A stretch of DNA of 64,000 nucleotides from Comamonas sp. BIGb0124. Lineage in GTDB: Bacteria; Pseudomonadota; Gammaproteobacteria; Burkholderiales; Burkholderiaceae_C. Position numbers and translations under genes: made by a program. The stretch is from contig NZ_RJVF01000010.1 in NCBI RefSeq assembly GCF_003752175.1, positions 124,001 to 188,000 of the forward strand, in the 5' to 3' direction. A model generated the notes under the pieces. That model had not been told where the DNA came from, searched no databases, and saw nothing but the letters and a program-made list of their open reading frames with translations. How positions within the stretch are numbered: the stretch's first letter is position 1; each line of letters opens with the position of its first letter. This document shows positions 50,881-61,883 of this stretch, piece by piece.

Positions 50881-51876
50881 ATGACCACCCGAGTCCGTAT
50901 CCAGAGACGCCCCATCCATGGCGTGCTGCTGCTCGACAAGCCCCTGGGCTATTCCAGCAACGACGCCTTGCAGAAGGTGAAGTGGCTGCTGCGCGCCGAA
51001 AAAGCGGGCCACACCGGCACGCTCGATCCGCTGGCCACCGGCGCCTTGCCGCTGTGCTTCGGTGCGGCCACCAAGTTCAGCCAGCTGCATCTGGATGCCG
51101 ACAAGACCTACGAAGCCGTCGCCTTGCTCGGTGTGACCACCACCACGGGCGATGCCGAAGGCGAGGTGCTGGCCGAGCTGCCCGTGCCCGACATCACGGC
51201 CGAGCGGCTGGCCGAACTGACACGCCGCTACTCGGGACCCATCCAGCAGGTGCCGCCGATGTATTCGGCGCTCAAGAAGGACGGCAAGGCGCTCTACGAG
51301 TACGCCCGCGACGGCATCGAGATCGATCGTCCGGCGCGCGATGTCGTCATCCACGACCTGAAACTGTCGCTCGAACGCGACGAACAGGGTCGGCCCCAGT
51401 TGCGCATCCAGGTGTGCTGCAGCAAGGGAACCTACATCCGCACGCTGGGCGAAGACCTGGGAAAGGCCTTGGGCTGCGGCGCCCACCTGGTGTTCCTGCG
51501 GCGCGTCAAGACCGGCGATTTTGGCGTGGAGCAGGCCGTGACGCTGGCCGAACTCGAGGCAATGGACGAAAATACGCGGTTGGCACGGCTATTGCCTGTC
51601 GAGGCCTTGTTGGGGCATCACGAGATTGTCACATTGGGCGCCGACGATGCAGGGCGTTTTCTCAGCGGCATGCGCCGGCGGATTCAGTCTTCGGATGCGC
51701 CGCGGGTGCAGGTCTGGGGCGAGCCGCCGCGGGCCTTGCTGGGTTCGGCCCATATCCGGGGCGGCGAGTTGATTCCCACCCGCCTGCTCAGCCCGATCGA
51801 AGTGGGGCAGATCCAGGCGCAGCAGTCTGCCGGTGCCGCTGTCCCGCCTGTTGTCATTGCGGACGGCCAGCCATGA
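50881..51876 (+). CDS. truB: tRNA pseudouridine(55) synthase
   Basis: Encodes 331 residues. The catalytic Asp is in [12 protein letters not shown] near residue 47; other family parts are [14 protein letters not shown] near 16, [10 protein letters not shown] and [12 protein letters not shown] near 180. It makes the pseudouridine of the T-loop in tRNAs. A short C-terminal extension resembles the degenerate PUA region. The 169-base gap after rbfA contains no clear terminator, so it is likely co-transcribed. Confidence 0.95.
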   Translation: MTTRVRIQRRPIHGVLLLDKPLGYSSNDALQKVKWLLRAEKAGHTGTLDPLATGALPLCFGAATKFSQLHLDADKTYEAVALLGVTTTTGDAEGEVLAELPVPDITAERLAELTRRYSGPIQQVPPMYSALKKDGKALYEYARDGIEIDRPARDVVIHDLKLSLERDEQGRPQLRIQVCCSKGTYIRTLGEDLGKALGCGAHLVFLRRVKTGDFGVEQAVTLAELEAMDENTRLARLLPVEALLGHHEIVTLGADDAGRFLSGMRRRIQSSDAPRVQVWGEPPRALLGSAHIRGGELIPTRLLSPIEVGQIQAQQSAGAAVPPVVIADGQP

Positions 51877-52006
51877 ACCGATCTTTCTTCGACAAGTGCG
51901 AGGCGCCTGAACGTCGCATCCGCTGATCCACCCGGACCGGGAATTTTTTCTTCAGGCGCGGCACAGGTCCTGCCCAGCCTCTCGACAGTTTTGAAACGAG
52001 TGAATT

Positions 52007-53830
52007 ATGAGTAAACAGATCCGTAACATCGCCATCATCGCGCACGTTGACCATGGCAAAACCACCATGGTCGACCAGTTGCTGCGCCAGTCCGGCACCT
52101 TCGCCGACCACGAAAAAGTGGTCGACACCGTGATGGACAACAACGCCATCGAACGCGAACGCGGCATCACTATCCTGGCCAAGAACTGTGCCGTGAGCTG
52201 GGAAGGCACCCACATCAACATCGTCGACACCCCCGGTCACGCGGACTTCGGCGGTGAAGTCGAGCGCGCGCTGTCCATGGTCGACGGCGTGGTGCTGCTG
52301 ATCGATGCGCAGGAAGGCCCCATGCCCCAGACGCGTTTCGTGACCAAGAAGGCCCTGGCCCTGGGTCTCAAGCCCATCGTGGTGGTGAACAAGGTCGACA
52401 AGCCCGGTGCCAATCCGGACAAGGTCGTCAACGCCGCTTTCGACCTGTTCGACAAGCTGGGCGCGACCGACGAACAGCTCGATTTCCCCGTGGTGTACGC
52501 GTCGGGCATCAACGGCTGGACCTCGCTCGAAGAAGGTACCCCCGGTGAACAGTGGGGCCCCGACATGTCGGCGCTCTTCAACACCGTCCTCAAGCACGTG
52601 CCCCCGCAACAAGGCGATCCTTCGGCACCCCTGCAACTGCAGATCTCGGCGCTCGACTTCTCGACCTTTGTCGGCCGCATCGGCGTGGGCCGCATCAGCC
52701 AGGGCACCATCAAGCCCAGCATGGATGTGGTCGTGATGGAAGGCCCGGACGGCAAGACCATCAAGGGCCGCATCAACCAGGTGCTGACCTTCCAGGGTCT
52801 GGACCGCGTGCAGGTCACCGAAGCCGGCCCCGGCGACATCGTGCTGGTCAACGGCATTGCCGACATCGGTATCGGTGTGACCGTGACCGATCCGGCCAAC
52901 CCGTCGCCGCTGCCCATGCTCAAGGTCGACGAGCCGACCCTGACCATGAACTTCTGCGTCAACACCAGCCCGCTGGCCGGCCGCGAAGGCAAGTTCGTGA
53001 CCAGCCGTCAGATCTGGGACCGTCTGCAGAAGGAACTGCAGCACAACGTGGCCCTGCGCGTGAAGGAAACCGACGAAGAAGGCGTGTTCGAAGTGATGGG
53101 CCGTGGTGAACTGCACCTGACCATCCTGCTGGAAAACATGCGTCGTGAAGGCTACGAACTGGCTGTGTCCAAGCCGCGCGTGGTGTTCAAGGACATCGAC
53201 GGCGAGCGCAACGAGCCGATCGAGCTGGTGACGGCCGATATCGAAGAGAACCACCAGGGCGGCGTGATGCAGGCCCTGGGCGAGCGCAAGGGCGAACTGG
53301 TCAACATGGAGCCGGACGGCCGTGGCCGCGTGCGCCTGGAATACCGCATCCCGGCGCGTGGTCTGATCGGTTTCACCAACGAGTTCCTGAACCTGACCCG
53401 TGGTTCGGGCCTGATCAGCAACATCTTCGAAGGCTACGAGCCGCACAAGGGTGAAATCGGCGGCCGCAAGAACGGCGTGCTGATCTCCATGGACGACGGT
53501 GAAATCTTCACCTACGCCCTGGGCAAGCTCGACGACCGCGGCCGCATGTTCGTCAAGGCGAACGATCCGGTATACGAAGGCATGATCGTGGGCATCCACA
53601 GCCGTGACAACGACCTGATCGTCAACGCCACGCGGACCAAGCAGCTGACCAACTTCCGCGTCAGCGGCAAGGAAGACGCGATCAAGATCACGCCCCCGAT
53701 CGACCTCACGCTGGAATACGGCGTCGAGTTCATCGAGGACGACGAACTGGTCGAAATCACGCCCAAGAGCGTCCGTCTGCGCAAGCGTTTCCTGACGGAA
53801 AACGAACGCAAGCGCGCAGGCCGTTCCTGA
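52007..53830 (+). CDS. typA: Ribosome-associated GTPase TypA/BipA
   Basis: Encodes 607 residues. G motifs are [14 protein letters not shown] near residue 15, [14 protein letters not shown] near 75 and NKVDKPGA near 130, followed by EF-G-like domains and the BipA-specific C-terminus. It acts in ribosome assembly at low temperature and in stress responses. It follows truB by 130 bases, and a terminator follows the gene, so it probably closes the operon. Confidence 0.96.
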   Translation: MSKQIRNIAIIAHVDHGKTTMVDQLLRQSGTFADHEKVVDTVMDNNAIERERGITILAKNCAVSWEGTHINIVDTPGHADFGGEVERALSMVDGVVLLIDAQEGPMPQTRFVTKKALALGLKPIVVVNKVDKPGANPDKVVNAAFDLFDKLGATDEQLDFPVVYASGINGWTSLEEGTPGEQWGPDMSALFNTVLKHVPPQQGDPSAPLQLQISALDFSTFVGRIGVGRISQGTIKPSMDVVVMEGPDGKTIKGRINQVLTFQGLDRVQVTEAGPGDIVLVNGIADIGIGVTVTDPANPSPLPMLKVDEPTLTMNFCVNTSPLAGREGKFVTSRQIWDRLQKELQHNVALRVKETDEEGVFEVMGRGELHLTILLENMRREGYELAVSKPRVVFKDIDGERNEPIELVTADIEENHQGGVMQALGERKGELVNMEPDGRGRVRLEYRIPARGLIGFTNEFLNLTRGSGLISNIFEGYEPHKGEIGGRKNGVLISMDDGEIFTYALGKLDDRGRMFVKANDPVYEGMIVGIHSRDNDLIVNATRTKQLTNFRVSGKEDAIKITPPIDLTLEYGVEFIEDDELVEITPKSVRLRKRFLTENERKRAGRS

Positions 53831-53939
53831 TCGGCCAGCCCTGCGGCCCCATGCCGCAGGCGCTCGGGCTAGCGGTTCGCTGAACCGCCGGCCCTGGTGG
53901 CCAGTCTGCATCGGCTCCGGCTGCATGCAAGAGGCCCCG

Positions 53940-53974
53940 AAGCCGCCCCGCACGATGGTGCAGGGCGGCTTTTT
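53940..53974 (+). terminator. Terminator after typA
   Basis: AAGCCGCCC pairs with GGGCGGCTT and a T-run follows. It lies between convergent typA and the histidine kinase gene. Confidence 0.88.
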
Positions 53975-54024
53975 CGTTTCAGGACGAGGCGTGGTCGTGC
54001 GCCGTCGTCGAAGTCCACGGCCGC

Positions 54025-55458
54025 CTAGGCCTCGACCCAGGGCAGGGTGATGCTGGCGCGCAAGCCCCCCCCATCGCGATTGGCCAGGACCAGTTGCCCC
54101 CCTTGAGAGACCACGCAGGCCCGTGCAATCGACAGACCGAGCCCCAGGCCGGCATCCTGCCGGCCTCGCGAGGCATCGAGCCGGTGGAAGGGCTCGAAGA
54201 CCTGCTCCAGCTGATCGCTGGCGATGCCCGGCCCCCGGTCCTGCACGACGATCAGCAGGGTGCCGCCGCCGGGTTGCCGGTCGATGCCGATGTCGACTTG
54301 CACATCACCGGCGTGACGCAGGGCGTTGTCGACCAGATTGGCGATGGCGCGTTTGAGCGCAATGGGTTTGCACGGCCATGGAATGGGCTGGACCGGGGGC
54401 GCACCCACCCATCGAACGGCTTGCCCCAGATGCCGGTACCGTTCGACGATGTCGGCCACGGTGCGGGCCATGTCCAGCGTGCGCCAGGCTTCCGCCTGGC
54501 CTTCGGCACGGGCGAAGTCCAGCGTCTCTTCCACCATGGCCTGCAGTTCCGCCAGGCTTTCGAGCATGTCCTGCCGCAGCGTGTCGTCGTCGATCAGCTC
54601 GGCCTGCAGGCGCAGGGCCGTCACGGGCGTGCGCAGGTCGTGGCTGATGGCCGCCAGCAGACGCGTGCGGCCGTCGACATGGCGGGCGATGCGGTCCTGC
54701 ATGGCGTTGAACTGGGTGATGAGTTCACGGGCTTCGTGGGGGCCGTGCACGGGCAGCGGTGGCAGGGGCCGGCCATGGTTCACCCGGGCCGTCGCCGCGA
54801 TCAGGGCCTTGAGCGGGCGGATCAGGCGAAGCGCGAGCAACCAGGCCACGACCAGCACGGGCACGATGCTGACCGGCAGGGAAAAAGCCAGGATGCGGGT
54901 CCAGTCGTAGCCGCCATGCAGACTCTGCCGGGCGTTGAGCCAGCGGCCGCCGGGCTGCGCGATGCTGGCGCGCAGTTGCAGCGGCTCCCATCCTGCCGTG
55001 CTGAGTACCCCCGAGCGGGCGTGCTGGCCGGACAGGCGTTCGATCTGGATCCACACCGGCACGGACGCACCCAGTTCCAGCGCCTTTCGCACATCGGCAG
55101 CCAGTCGCTGTTCCTCCTGGCGCATCTCGAACCCGTCCACATCCGCTTGGGCGGACAGCCACAGCCGGGCCGGCTGTGCAGGTTCAAGGCCGGGGGCCAC
55201 GCCAGCCGATTTCGCCGAGGGGGGGCCCAGTGCCGCCAGCAAGGCGTCCGGGCGCGAGGATTCCAGAGCGGCAAGCCGGTAGGCCGAAGTCAATGTGGAC
55301 AAGGCCTGCTGCCGCGACAGCGGATGGATCAGTTCGCCCGTTCTCTGGATGAGCAGAATGGCCAGCAGGTGCGAGGCCAGCAGGGCCAGCAGCAGCAGCA
55401 GTCCGTATTGATGGGCCATGCGCTGCGGCCACCATCCAGGCGTGCGGGCGTGCTTCAC
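54025..55458 (-). CDS. Membrane sensor histidine kinase
   Basis: Encodes 477 residues from a GTG. There are two membrane spans (LLLLLALLASHLLAILL near 20 and a second near 200) around a periplasmic sensor of about 150 residues, then a HAMP region, the H-box AAISHDLRTPVTALR near 285, N-box NLVDNALRHAG, and DRGPGIA and GLGLGLSIA ATP-lid motifs. It is 9 bases after the response regulator gene, and both are divergent from a TonB-dependent receptor. By analogy with PfeRS, the signal may be a siderophore or iron; this is inference. Confidence 0.9.
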   Translation of the reverse strand: MKHARTPGWWPQRMAHQYGLLLLLALLASHLLAILLIQRTGELIHPLSRQQALSTLTSAYRLAALESSRPDALLAALGPPSAKSAGVAPGLEPAQPARLWLSAQADVDGFEMRQEEQRLAADVRKALELGASVPVWIQIERLSGQHARSGVLSTAGWEPLQLRASIAQPGGRWLNARQSLHGGYDWTRILAFSLPVSIVPVLVVAWLLALRLIRPLKALIAATARVNHGRPLPPLPVHGPHEARELITQFNAMQDRIARHVDGRTRLLAAISHDLRTPVTALRLQAELIDDDTLRQDMLESLAELQAMVEETLDFARAEGQAEAWRTLDMARTVADIVERYRHLGQAVRWVGAPPVQPIPWPCKPIALKRAIANLVDNALRHAGDVQVDIGIDRQPGGGTLLIVVQDRGPGIASDQLEQVFEPFHRLDASRGRQDAGLGLGLSIARACVVSQGGQLVLANRDGGGLRASITLPWVEA

Positions 55459-55467
55459 GTCGGGGCC

Positions 55468-56325
55468 TCAGGCATTGTGAGGGGTGACGCGGGAGACCAG
55501 CACGTAGCCGCCGCCCCGCACGGTGCGGATGGTTTCGGCCTCGCGCGCCGGGTCCTGCAGCTTTCGGCGCAGGCGGCTGACCTGCCTGTCCATGGTCCGG
55601 TCGAAGGCCTGTTCGGCGTGGCGGCCGGCCGTCTGCGTCAGGCTCAGCAGATCGTCTCGGCTGAGCACGGTATTGGCATGGTTGAGGAACACTTCCAGCA
55701 GCCTGCATTCGGTGTCGCTGAGCACAAAGCGCAGGCCGTCGTCGCGTTCCAGGCGGCACAGCGCGGCATCCAGGTGCCAGTTGTCGAAGCGGTAGACCGG
55801 GCGGCGGTCGGCAGCCGGCTGCAAGGGCCATGCAAGTCCAGGCGGCGTAGGGCTGCTGTCGGCCGGTTCGGCACGACCGCCCGCGGGGGGCAGGCTCCTG
55901 CCGCGTCGGCGGATCACGCTGCGGATGCGAGCCAGCAGCTCGCGCGGGTCGAAAGGCTTGACCAGGTAGTCGTCGGCGCCGCGTTCCAGCCCCTGCACCC
56001 GGTCGTCGATCTCGCCCCGGGCCGTCAGCAGGATCACCGGCAGCCCGTAGCGCTGCTGAACACCCGAGCACAGCAGGCTGCCGTCGCCATCGGGCAGCAT
56101 CACGTCGAGCACCAGCGCATCGAACCGCTCGTGCTGCAGCAGCAACTGCATGGCGGCTGCATCGCCCGCAGTGCGCACGTCCACGCCTTCGCGGCGCAGG
56201 TAGGCGGCCAGCGGGTCGCGGATCTTGCGGTGGTCATCGACGACCAGCACGCGGCAGGCGGCATCGCGTGCCGGATCGAGTGGGCACGTCGGAGAATCGG
56301 GCGGGGAGCTGCGCAGGGCTGTCAC
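55468..56325 (-). CDS. OmpR-family response regulator
   Basis: Encodes 285 residues from a GTG. The receiver domain (VLVVDDHRKIRDPL near 26, phosphoacceptor Asp in LVLDVMLPDGDG near 72, Lys in YLVKPF near 123) is joined by a 40-residue Pro/Ala linker, longer than usual, to a winged-helix trans_reg_C domain ending in TIRTVRGGGYVLV. It is transcribed first, before the kinase, and probably controls the divergent receptor gene 71 bases away. Confidence 0.92.
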   Translation of the reverse strand: MTALRSSPPDSPTCPLDPARDAACRVLVVDDHRKIRDPLAAYLRREGVDVRTAGDAAAMQLLLQHERFDALVLDVMLPDGDGSLLCSGVQQRYGLPVILLTARGEIDDRVQGLERGADDYLVKPFDPRELLARIRSVIRRRGRSLPPAGGRAEPADSSPTPPGLAWPLQPAADRRPVYRFDNWHLDAALCRLERDDGLRFVLSDTECRLLEVFLNHANTVLSRDDLLSLTQTAGRHAEQAFDRTMDRQVSRLRRKLQDPAREAETIRTVRGGGYVLVSRVTPHNA

Positions 56326-56363
56326 AAACTGTCCAAAAACCGGGGATGCTGATGAATACGATT

Positions 56364-56383
56364 CTTGTTTTCTTTAAAACAAG
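56364..56383. promoter_or_regulatory. Perfect inverted repeat before the TonB-dependent receptor
   Basis: CTTGTTTT and AAAACAAG are separated by four bases, 13 bases before the receptor start. It could be a site for the adjacent response regulator, or a hairpin in the receptor mRNA leader. Confidence 0.5.
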
Positions 56384-56395
56384 AGGGATTTTCTC

Positions 56396-58387
56396 ATGCA
56401 CCGCGCGACTTCGCTTCAACCCCTGATCGCCATGCCCCGGGCCACCGTGGTGGCTTGCGGTCTCCTGCTGGCCTGCAGTCAGACGCTGCACGCCCAGTCC
56501 CCGTCCGCCTCCACGGAGACGGACGATGTGACGCTGGGGGAAGTGGTGGTCACTGCCACCGGCTTCGAGCAGCAGATCGAGGACGCGCCTGCATCGATCA
56601 GCATCATCAAGGGCGAAGAGCTGCGCAAGCGGGCCTACCGCGACCTGACGGATGCCCTGCGCGACGTGGAAGGCGTGGTGGTCAACGGCGGCGCCAACGA
56701 AGCCGACATCTCGATCCGCGGAATGGGCGGCAGCTACACGCTGATCCTCGTCGACGGCAAACGCCAGGGTTCGCGCGATGCCCGCGTCAACGGCAGCGGC
56801 GGGTTCGAACAGAGCTTCATTCCCCCGGTCGAGGCCATCGAGCGCATCGAGGTGGTTCGTGGACCGATGTCGTCGCTTTACGGTTCGGATGCGATCGGCG
56901 GCGTCATCAACGTCATCACCCGCAAGGTCGCCAAGACCTGGGGGGGCTCGGTCAGCATGGACTACACCGCGCAGCAGCACGACAAGTACGGCAATGCCGC
57001 GCAGGCGCAGTTCTTCCTGAACGGCCCGCTCAAGGACGATCTGCTGGGACTGCAACTGTGGGGCCGCCAGCTCAATCGCCAGGCCGACGACGACCTGGAC
57101 GGCGGCGGTGTGGCGCGCGGCCGCCACCGCGACCTGACGGCCCGGCTGTCGATCACGCCCACACGCAACCAGGACATCCTGCTCGAGGCCGGTGCCACAC
57201 GCCTGAAGAATGGCAAGGGAACCAGTGCCAACTGGGCGACCCGCGAGCAGGAAAACAACCGCGACCATGCCTCGGTCACTCACAAGGGGCGATGGGGCTG
57301 GTCGGCATCCGAAGTCTCGCTGGCCTGGGAAAAAGCCAGCCGCGTCGGCGTCAGCAACGGCACGGCGGCGCAGGCCGAGTTCGCGCTGCGCAAGCCCGAG
57401 GTCGCCAACACCGTGCTCGATGCCAAGCTGGTCACCCCTCTGGGTGCGCACATCCTGACCACCGGCCTGCAGTGGAACCGCACGAGCCTGGAAGACTGGA
57501 ACCCGGGACTCAACGACCAACAGCGCTACACGTACGGCGTGGTGCAGAAGGCGCTGTTCGTCGAGAACGAATGGTCGATCACCGACACCCTGGCCCTCAC
57601 GGGCGGCCTGCGGGTGGACGACCACGAGCAGTACGGCCTGCACTACAACCCGCGCCTGTACGCCAACTGGCGTGCCACCCCGGCCTGGACCTTCAAGGGC
57701 GGTGTCTCGCGGGGCTTCAAGGCGCCCGAGATCCGGGCCGTGGTGCCCGGTTATGCCTACCTGCGCCGCAACACCTACGTGATGCTGGGCAATCCCGACC
57801 TCAAGCCCGAGACCAGCACCAACTACGAAGTCGCGGCCATGTGGTCGAATCGCAGCAACCTGTCGGCCAGCGCGACGGTGTTCTACAACGACTTCAAGGA
57901 CAAGCTCTCGACCGTGACGACCACCGAGCGCTGGAACGGCTACATCATCATGGACCGCGTCAACGTCGACAAGGCGCGCATCGCCGGTCTCGAACTGCAG
58001 GGGTCCTGGGAAGTCATGCCCAGCGTCAGCCTCAAGGCCAACTACACCTACCTCGACTCCAAGCAGCAGAGCGGCAGCAACAAGGGCGCTCCTCTGAGCC
58101 TGACGCCCGAGCACACCGCCAACCTGCGTGCCGAGTGGCAGGCCAACGCCCGCACGTCGCTGTGGAGTTCGATCAACTACTACGGCAAGGAATACGGCAC
58201 GACCGTTTCGGCCGAGGCCGCACCGTCGTACACCACCGCCAATCTGGGCGGCTCGTACGCCTGGAGCAAGTCCGTCACGCTCAATGCGGCGCTCTACAAC
58301 ATCGGCGACAAGCAACTCGACCAGGACACCTTCGGCACCACCAACCAGGGCCGACGCCTGTGGGTGGGTGCCAGCGTGCGTTTCTAA
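56396..58387 (+). CDS. TonB-dependent outer-membrane receptor, FepA/CirA-like
   Basis: Encodes 663 residues: a signal peptide, a TonB-box-like LGEVVVTATGFEQ near residue 48, a plug domain with ISIRGMGGSYTLILVDGKR (in part) and GPMSSLYGSDAIGGVINVIT near 150-170, and a 22-strand barrel ending in the aromatic VGASVRF. The pattern is that of catecholate siderophore or colicin receptors (FepA, PfeA, CirA, BfeA). It moves a ferric siderophore into the periplasm using TonB. An AGAGGG ribosome site supports the start. The divergent two-component genes suggest substrate-induced expression. Confidence 0.9.
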   Translation: MHRATSLQPLIAMPRATVVACGLLLACSQTLHAQSPSASTETDDVTLGEVVVTATGFEQQIEDAPASISIIKGEELRKRAYRDLTDALRDVEGVVVNGGANEADISIRGMGGSYTLILVDGKRQGSRDARVNGSGGFEQSFIPPVEAIERIEVVRGPMSSLYGSDAIGGVINVITRKVAKTWGGSVSMDYTAQQHDKYGNAAQAQFFLNGPLKDDLLGLQLWGRQLNRQADDDLDGGGVARGRHRDLTARLSITPTRNQDILLEAGATRLKNGKGTSANWATREQENNRDHASVTHKGRWGWSASEVSLAWEKASRVGVSNGTAAQAEFALRKPEVANTVLDAKLVTPLGAHILTTGLQWNRTSLEDWNPGLNDQQRYTYGVVQKALFVENEWSITDTLALTGGLRVDDHEQYGLHYNPRLYANWRATPAWTFKGGVSRGFKAPEIRAVVPGYAYLRRNTYVMLGNPDLKPETSTNYEVAAMWSNRSNLSASATVFYNDFKDKLSTVTTTERWNGYIIMDRVNVDKARIAGLELQGSWEVMPSVSLKANYTYLDSKQQSGSNKGAPLSLTPEHTANLRAEWQANARTSLWSSINYYGKEYGTTVSAEAAPSYTTANLGGSYAWSKSVTLNAALYNIGDKQLDQDTFGTTNQGRRLWVGASVRF

Positions 58388-58479
58388 GCCCCGGGCCGCG
58401 CAGGCCCTGAGCTTCGGCCCCCGCTGCATGACCTCTGCGTCTCGGGGGGCGCACGATTCGGTGCCCATCGGCCCATGCC

Positions 58480-58513
58480 AAAAGGCCGCTCACACGGGTG
58501 TGGGCGGCCTTTT
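58480..58513. terminator. Terminator after the receptor gene
   Basis: AAAGGCCGC(TCACAC) pairs with (GTGTG)GGCGGCCTTTT, with A and T runs on both sides, between convergent genes. Confidence 0.85.
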
Positions 58514-58606
58514 CTTGACGATTGGGGCGGCGATGCAGCCGGCCGATTCCGGGGATCGGGCCGGTGCCTGCGGGGGCGGTTTTCAGGCCCCCATGCGAGC
58601 CGGACG

Positions 58607-60193
58607 TCAGCCGGCCTGACCGGCGTGCGCCATGTGCCCGTCCGCGTCGTGGGACAGGCGCTTGACGTCGACGCTGGTGATGCGGCGCTCCTCGACGGCC
58701 ATGACCTCGAAACGCAGACCCTGGGCCTCGACCACCAGACCCACCGAGGGCAATTGCTCGGAGTGCGCCAGGATCAGGCCGGTGAGGGTGCTGTAGTCGT
58801 CGTCGGCCGGGGCCAGATCGGGCACGCCCAGTGCCATCTCCAGCGTGTGCAGATCGACCAGGCCATCGGCCACCCAGTGGTTGGGGCCGATGGGCTGCAC
58901 CGACAGGTCCTCGCCCACGTCGGGGAACTCGCCGGCGATGGCCTCGAGCACGTCCATGGGCGTGACGAGGCCCAGGATGGTGCCGTATTCGTCGCTCACC
59001 AGCGCCATGTGGCCACGCGACTGGCGCAGCACCTCGGTGAGGCGGATCACGCTGATGGTCTCGGGCACGATGAGCGCCGGGCGCAGGCTCTCGTCGCGCC
59101 GGATCTCGCCATGCTTGACCAGGTCGGCCAGCAGGTCCTTGGCACGGCCGACACCGATCACCTGGTCCAGTCCCGTGCGTTCGCAGACCGGGAACAGGCC
59201 GTGCGGCTTGTCGTTGAGCTGCTCGCGCAGCACGTCCGCTTCTTCGCTGATGTCCAGCCAGTCGACGTCGTTGCGCGGCGTCATGATGGACAGCACCGAG
59301 CGCTCGGCCAGCGTCAGCACGCCGCTGACCATGTTGCGTTCTTCCCGCCCGAAGGCCGAGGGGAGCGCCGCGGCGATCTGTTCCTGCGGACTGCTGTCGT
59401 GGGCCTGCAGGCCCGCCCGGTCGCCCAGCATGCGGAGCACGGCGCGTGCGGTGCGGTCGCGCATGGGCACGCGGGCCTCGTTCTTGAGCAGGTTGCGCTG
59501 GCGCCACTGGTTGAAGAACTCGATCATGATCGAGAAACCGATGGCGGCGTACAGATAGCCCTTGGGCAGATGGAAGCCCAGGCCTTCGGCCACCAGAGAG
59601 AAACCGATCATCAGCAGGAAGCTCAGGCACAGCACCACCACCGTGGGATGGGCATTGACGAAGCGCGTGAGCGGCTTGGAGGCCACCAGCATCACCAGCA
59701 TGGCCACGACCACGGCGATCATCATCACTTCGAGATGTTCGACCATGCCCACGGCCGTGATGATGGAGTCCAGCGAGAACACCGCGTCCAGGATCACGAT
59801 CTGCACCAGCACCAGGCCGAAGTTGGCGTAGCCCTTGCGCGCCGGGCCCGCATGCTCCACGCCTTCGAGGCGCTCATGCAGCTCCGTCGTTGCCTTCCAC
59901 AGCAGGAACAGGCCGCCGAACAGCAGGATCAGGTCGCGTCCCGCGAACGAGAAGACCCAGAACTCGAACAGCGGCTGCGTGAGCTTGATGAGCTGCGCCA
60001 TCACGGTCAGCAGTGCCAGCCGCATGAACAGCGCCAGGCTCAGCCCGATCACCCGGGCCTTGTCGCGCTGGTGCGGCGGCAGTTTGTCGGCCAGGATGGC
60101 GATGAAGACAAGATTGTCGATGCCGAGCACGATCTCGAGCACGATGAGCGTGAGCAGGCCCGCCCAGACAGCGGGGTCGCTTAACCATTCCAT
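58607..60193 (-). CDS. TerC-CBS-CorC/HlyC membrane protein (YoaE/YegH type)
   Basis: Encodes 528 residues. An N-terminal TerC domain of about seven membrane spans carries the acidic motifs [12 protein letters not shown] near 20 and [12 protein letters not shown] near 140. Two CBS domains follow (near 305-430, including [11 protein letters not shown] and [18 protein letters not shown]) and a C-terminal CorC_HlyC domain. TerC proteins are linked to metal ion export, notably Mn, and to metallation of secreted proteins. The role of this fused form is not settled. It stands alone. Confidence 0.9.
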   Translation of the reverse strand: MEWLSDPAVWAGLLTLIVLEIVLGIDNLVFIAILADKLPPHQRDKARVIGLSLALFMRLALLTVMAQLIKLTQPLFEFWVFSFAGRDLILLFGGLFLLWKATTELHERLEGVEHAGPARKGYANFGLVLVQIVILDAVFSLDSIITAVGMVEHLEVMMIAVVVAMLVMLVASKPLTRFVNAHPTVVVLCLSFLLMIGFSLVAEGLGFHLPKGYLYAAIGFSIMIEFFNQWRQRNLLKNEARVPMRDRTARAVLRMLGDRAGLQAHDSSPQEQIAAALPSAFGREERNMVSGVLTLAERSVLSIMTPRNDVDWLDISEEADVLREQLNDKPHGLFPVCERTGLDQVIGVGRAKDLLADLVKHGEIRRDESLRPALIVPETISVIRLTEVLRQSRGHMALVSDEYGTILGLVTPMDVLEAIAGEFPDVGEDLSVQPIGPNHWVADGLVDLHTLEMALGVPDLAPADDDYSTLTGLILAHSEQLPSVGLVVEAQGLRFEVMAVEERRITSVDVKRLSHDADGHMAHAGQAG

Positions 60194-60566
60194 GATGAAG
60201 TGTCAGCCGCGCGCAGGGATGCCGAGGCCGAGTGAGGGTAGTTGTTGAGGGAGGGGGTCGAACGCAGAGCGGCTGGGAAGCCGGTGGTTCGGGGTGGCAT
60301 CGAGGCCTGGGATGCATGCGTGGCCGCAGTGCAGGGGAGAGGGATGTGTGGCGCGTACGCCGCAGGGGGAGGTTCCATAAGCAAACCATTCTAGCGCAGG
60401 TCCTGTGACAGCTTGTGACGGTTCCGGGTGCCCGCTGGCGGCCTGTCGCACGGATGACGCGGCCCGGACTCGCCGCGAACGGCCGCATCCGGGCTCATGC
60501 AAAATGGTCCCGACCTGCCGCCCGATCGAGGCGGCCCGCCGACAACAGCAACAGGAGACTCCACCC
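60194..60566. other. Intergenic region between divergent terC-like and HIBYL-CoA hydrolase genes
   Basis: 373 bases without a supported gene. Open frames on both strands are short or extensions of neighbours with no ribosome site. It should contain the two promoters, but no convincing element was found. Confidence 0.45.
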
Positions 60567-61760
60567 GTGCCATCCCCGCTGCACGGCGCTCAGGCGCCAT
60601 CTTCTTCATCCGCCCCGGTTTCGCCCGCTTCGTCGCCGGCCCTTGCGCCTGCGGCCGACGACGAGCTCGTCGTCGAGGTTCGGGGCCGCCTGGGCTGCAT
60701 CACACTCAACCGGCCTCGCGCGCTCAACGCCTTGTCGCTGGGCATGGTGCGCGGTCTCTACGCCGCGCTGCGGGCCTGGGCCGACGACGACCGGATCGAT
60801 GCGGTTGCACTGCGGGGGCAGGGGCGCGAGGGGCCGTTCGGCGTCCTGTGCGCGGGCGGCGACATCCGTTTTGTGCATCAGGGCGTGCTCTCCGGAGACC
60901 CGCGGGTGGACGATTTCTTCACCGAGGAATATGCGCTCAACCATCTCATCCATACCTATCCCAAGCCGTATGTCGCGTTCATGGACGGCGTGGTCATGGG
61001 CGGGGGCATGGGCCTCAGCCAGGGCGCTTCGCTCAGGCTGGTCACCGAACGGACCCGCATGGCCATGCCCGAGACCGCCATCGGGTTGTTTCCGGACGTC
61101 GGCGGCGGCTACTTCCTGAGCCGTACGCCAGGCCATGCCGGCGAATACCTGGCGCTCACGGGCAACACCATCGGCGCGGCCGATGCGGTGGCGCTGGGCC
61201 TGGCCGACTTGACGGTCGACAGCGCAAATCTGCCGGCGCTGTGGGACGACCTGGCCGACTGGCGCTGGCCCGATGTGGCCGCCCTGCAGGCCGACTGGGC
61301 CCGCCGCTTCGCCCCGGCTTCGCCGCTGGCGCCCTCGGTGATCGACACCGTGCGCATCGACCGGTTTTTTGGTCTGCCCGATGTGGCCGGGATCATCGAA
61401 GCGCTGGAAGCCGACAGCGAGGACTGGGCGCAGCGCACCGCGGCCACGTTGCGGCAGCGGTCGCCGCTGATGCTGCATGTGGTGCTGGAACTGGTGAGAC
61501 GGGCCCGTGGCCTGGATCTGGCCGAGGATCTGATGCTCGAGCGCAACCTCGTGCGTCGCTGTTTCACGGTGCGGCCCGGCGCGGCAGGCGAAACCGTCGA
61601 AGGCATCCGGGCTCTGGCGGTCGACAAGGACCACACGCCGCGCTGGAACCCGGCGCGCATCGAAGAGGTGACGCCGCAGCAGGTCGCCCCGTATTTCGAG
61701 CCGCCCTGGCCCGATGCGGCTCATCCCTTGCGAGGATTGAGACTGGGGCATTGGCACTGA
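60567..61760 (+). CDS. 3-hydroxyisobutyryl-CoA hydrolase-like enoyl-CoA hydratase family protein
   Basis: Encodes 397 residues from a GTG at 60567, chosen for its AGGAGA ribosome site nine bases upstream. The crotonase fold has the oxyanion CAGGDIRFVHQG near residue 95 and the HIBCH signature MPETAIGLFPDVGGGYFLSR near 170. The C-terminal part also fits HIBCH. The enzyme would release 3-hydroxyisobutyrate from its CoA ester in valine breakdown. No other valine pathway gene is adjacent. A 25-residue Ser/Pro/Ala-rich N-terminus is atypical. Confidence 0.87.
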   Translation: MPSPLHGAQAPSSSSAPVSPASSPALAPAADDELVVEVRGRLGCITLNRPRALNALSLGMVRGLYAALRAWADDDRIDAVALRGQGREGPFGVLCAGGDIRFVHQGVLSGDPRVDDFFTEEYALNHLIHTYPKPYVAFMDGVVMGGGMGLSQGASLRLVTERTRMAMPETAIGLFPDVGGGYFLSRTPGHAGEYLALTGNTIGAADAVALGLADLTVDSANLPALWDDLADWRWPDVAALQADWARRFAPASPLAPSVIDTVRIDRFFGLPDVAGIIEALEADSEDWAQRTAATLRQRSPLMLHVVLELVRRARGLDLAEDLMLERNLVRRCFTVRPGAAGETVEGIRALAVDKDHTPRWNPARIEEVTPQQVAPYFEPPWPDAAHPLRGLRLGHWH

Positions 61761-61883
61761 GGCCGCCCGCTGGCGACTGCCGAATCGGCGCTGTTTTCTG
61801 CAGGCGTCATCTGTGCGGTGCCGTTGGCGTGAGGCCCTTGGCGTGGATCGGTCCACGCGGCCTCTTGCCAGATCGCGAACGGC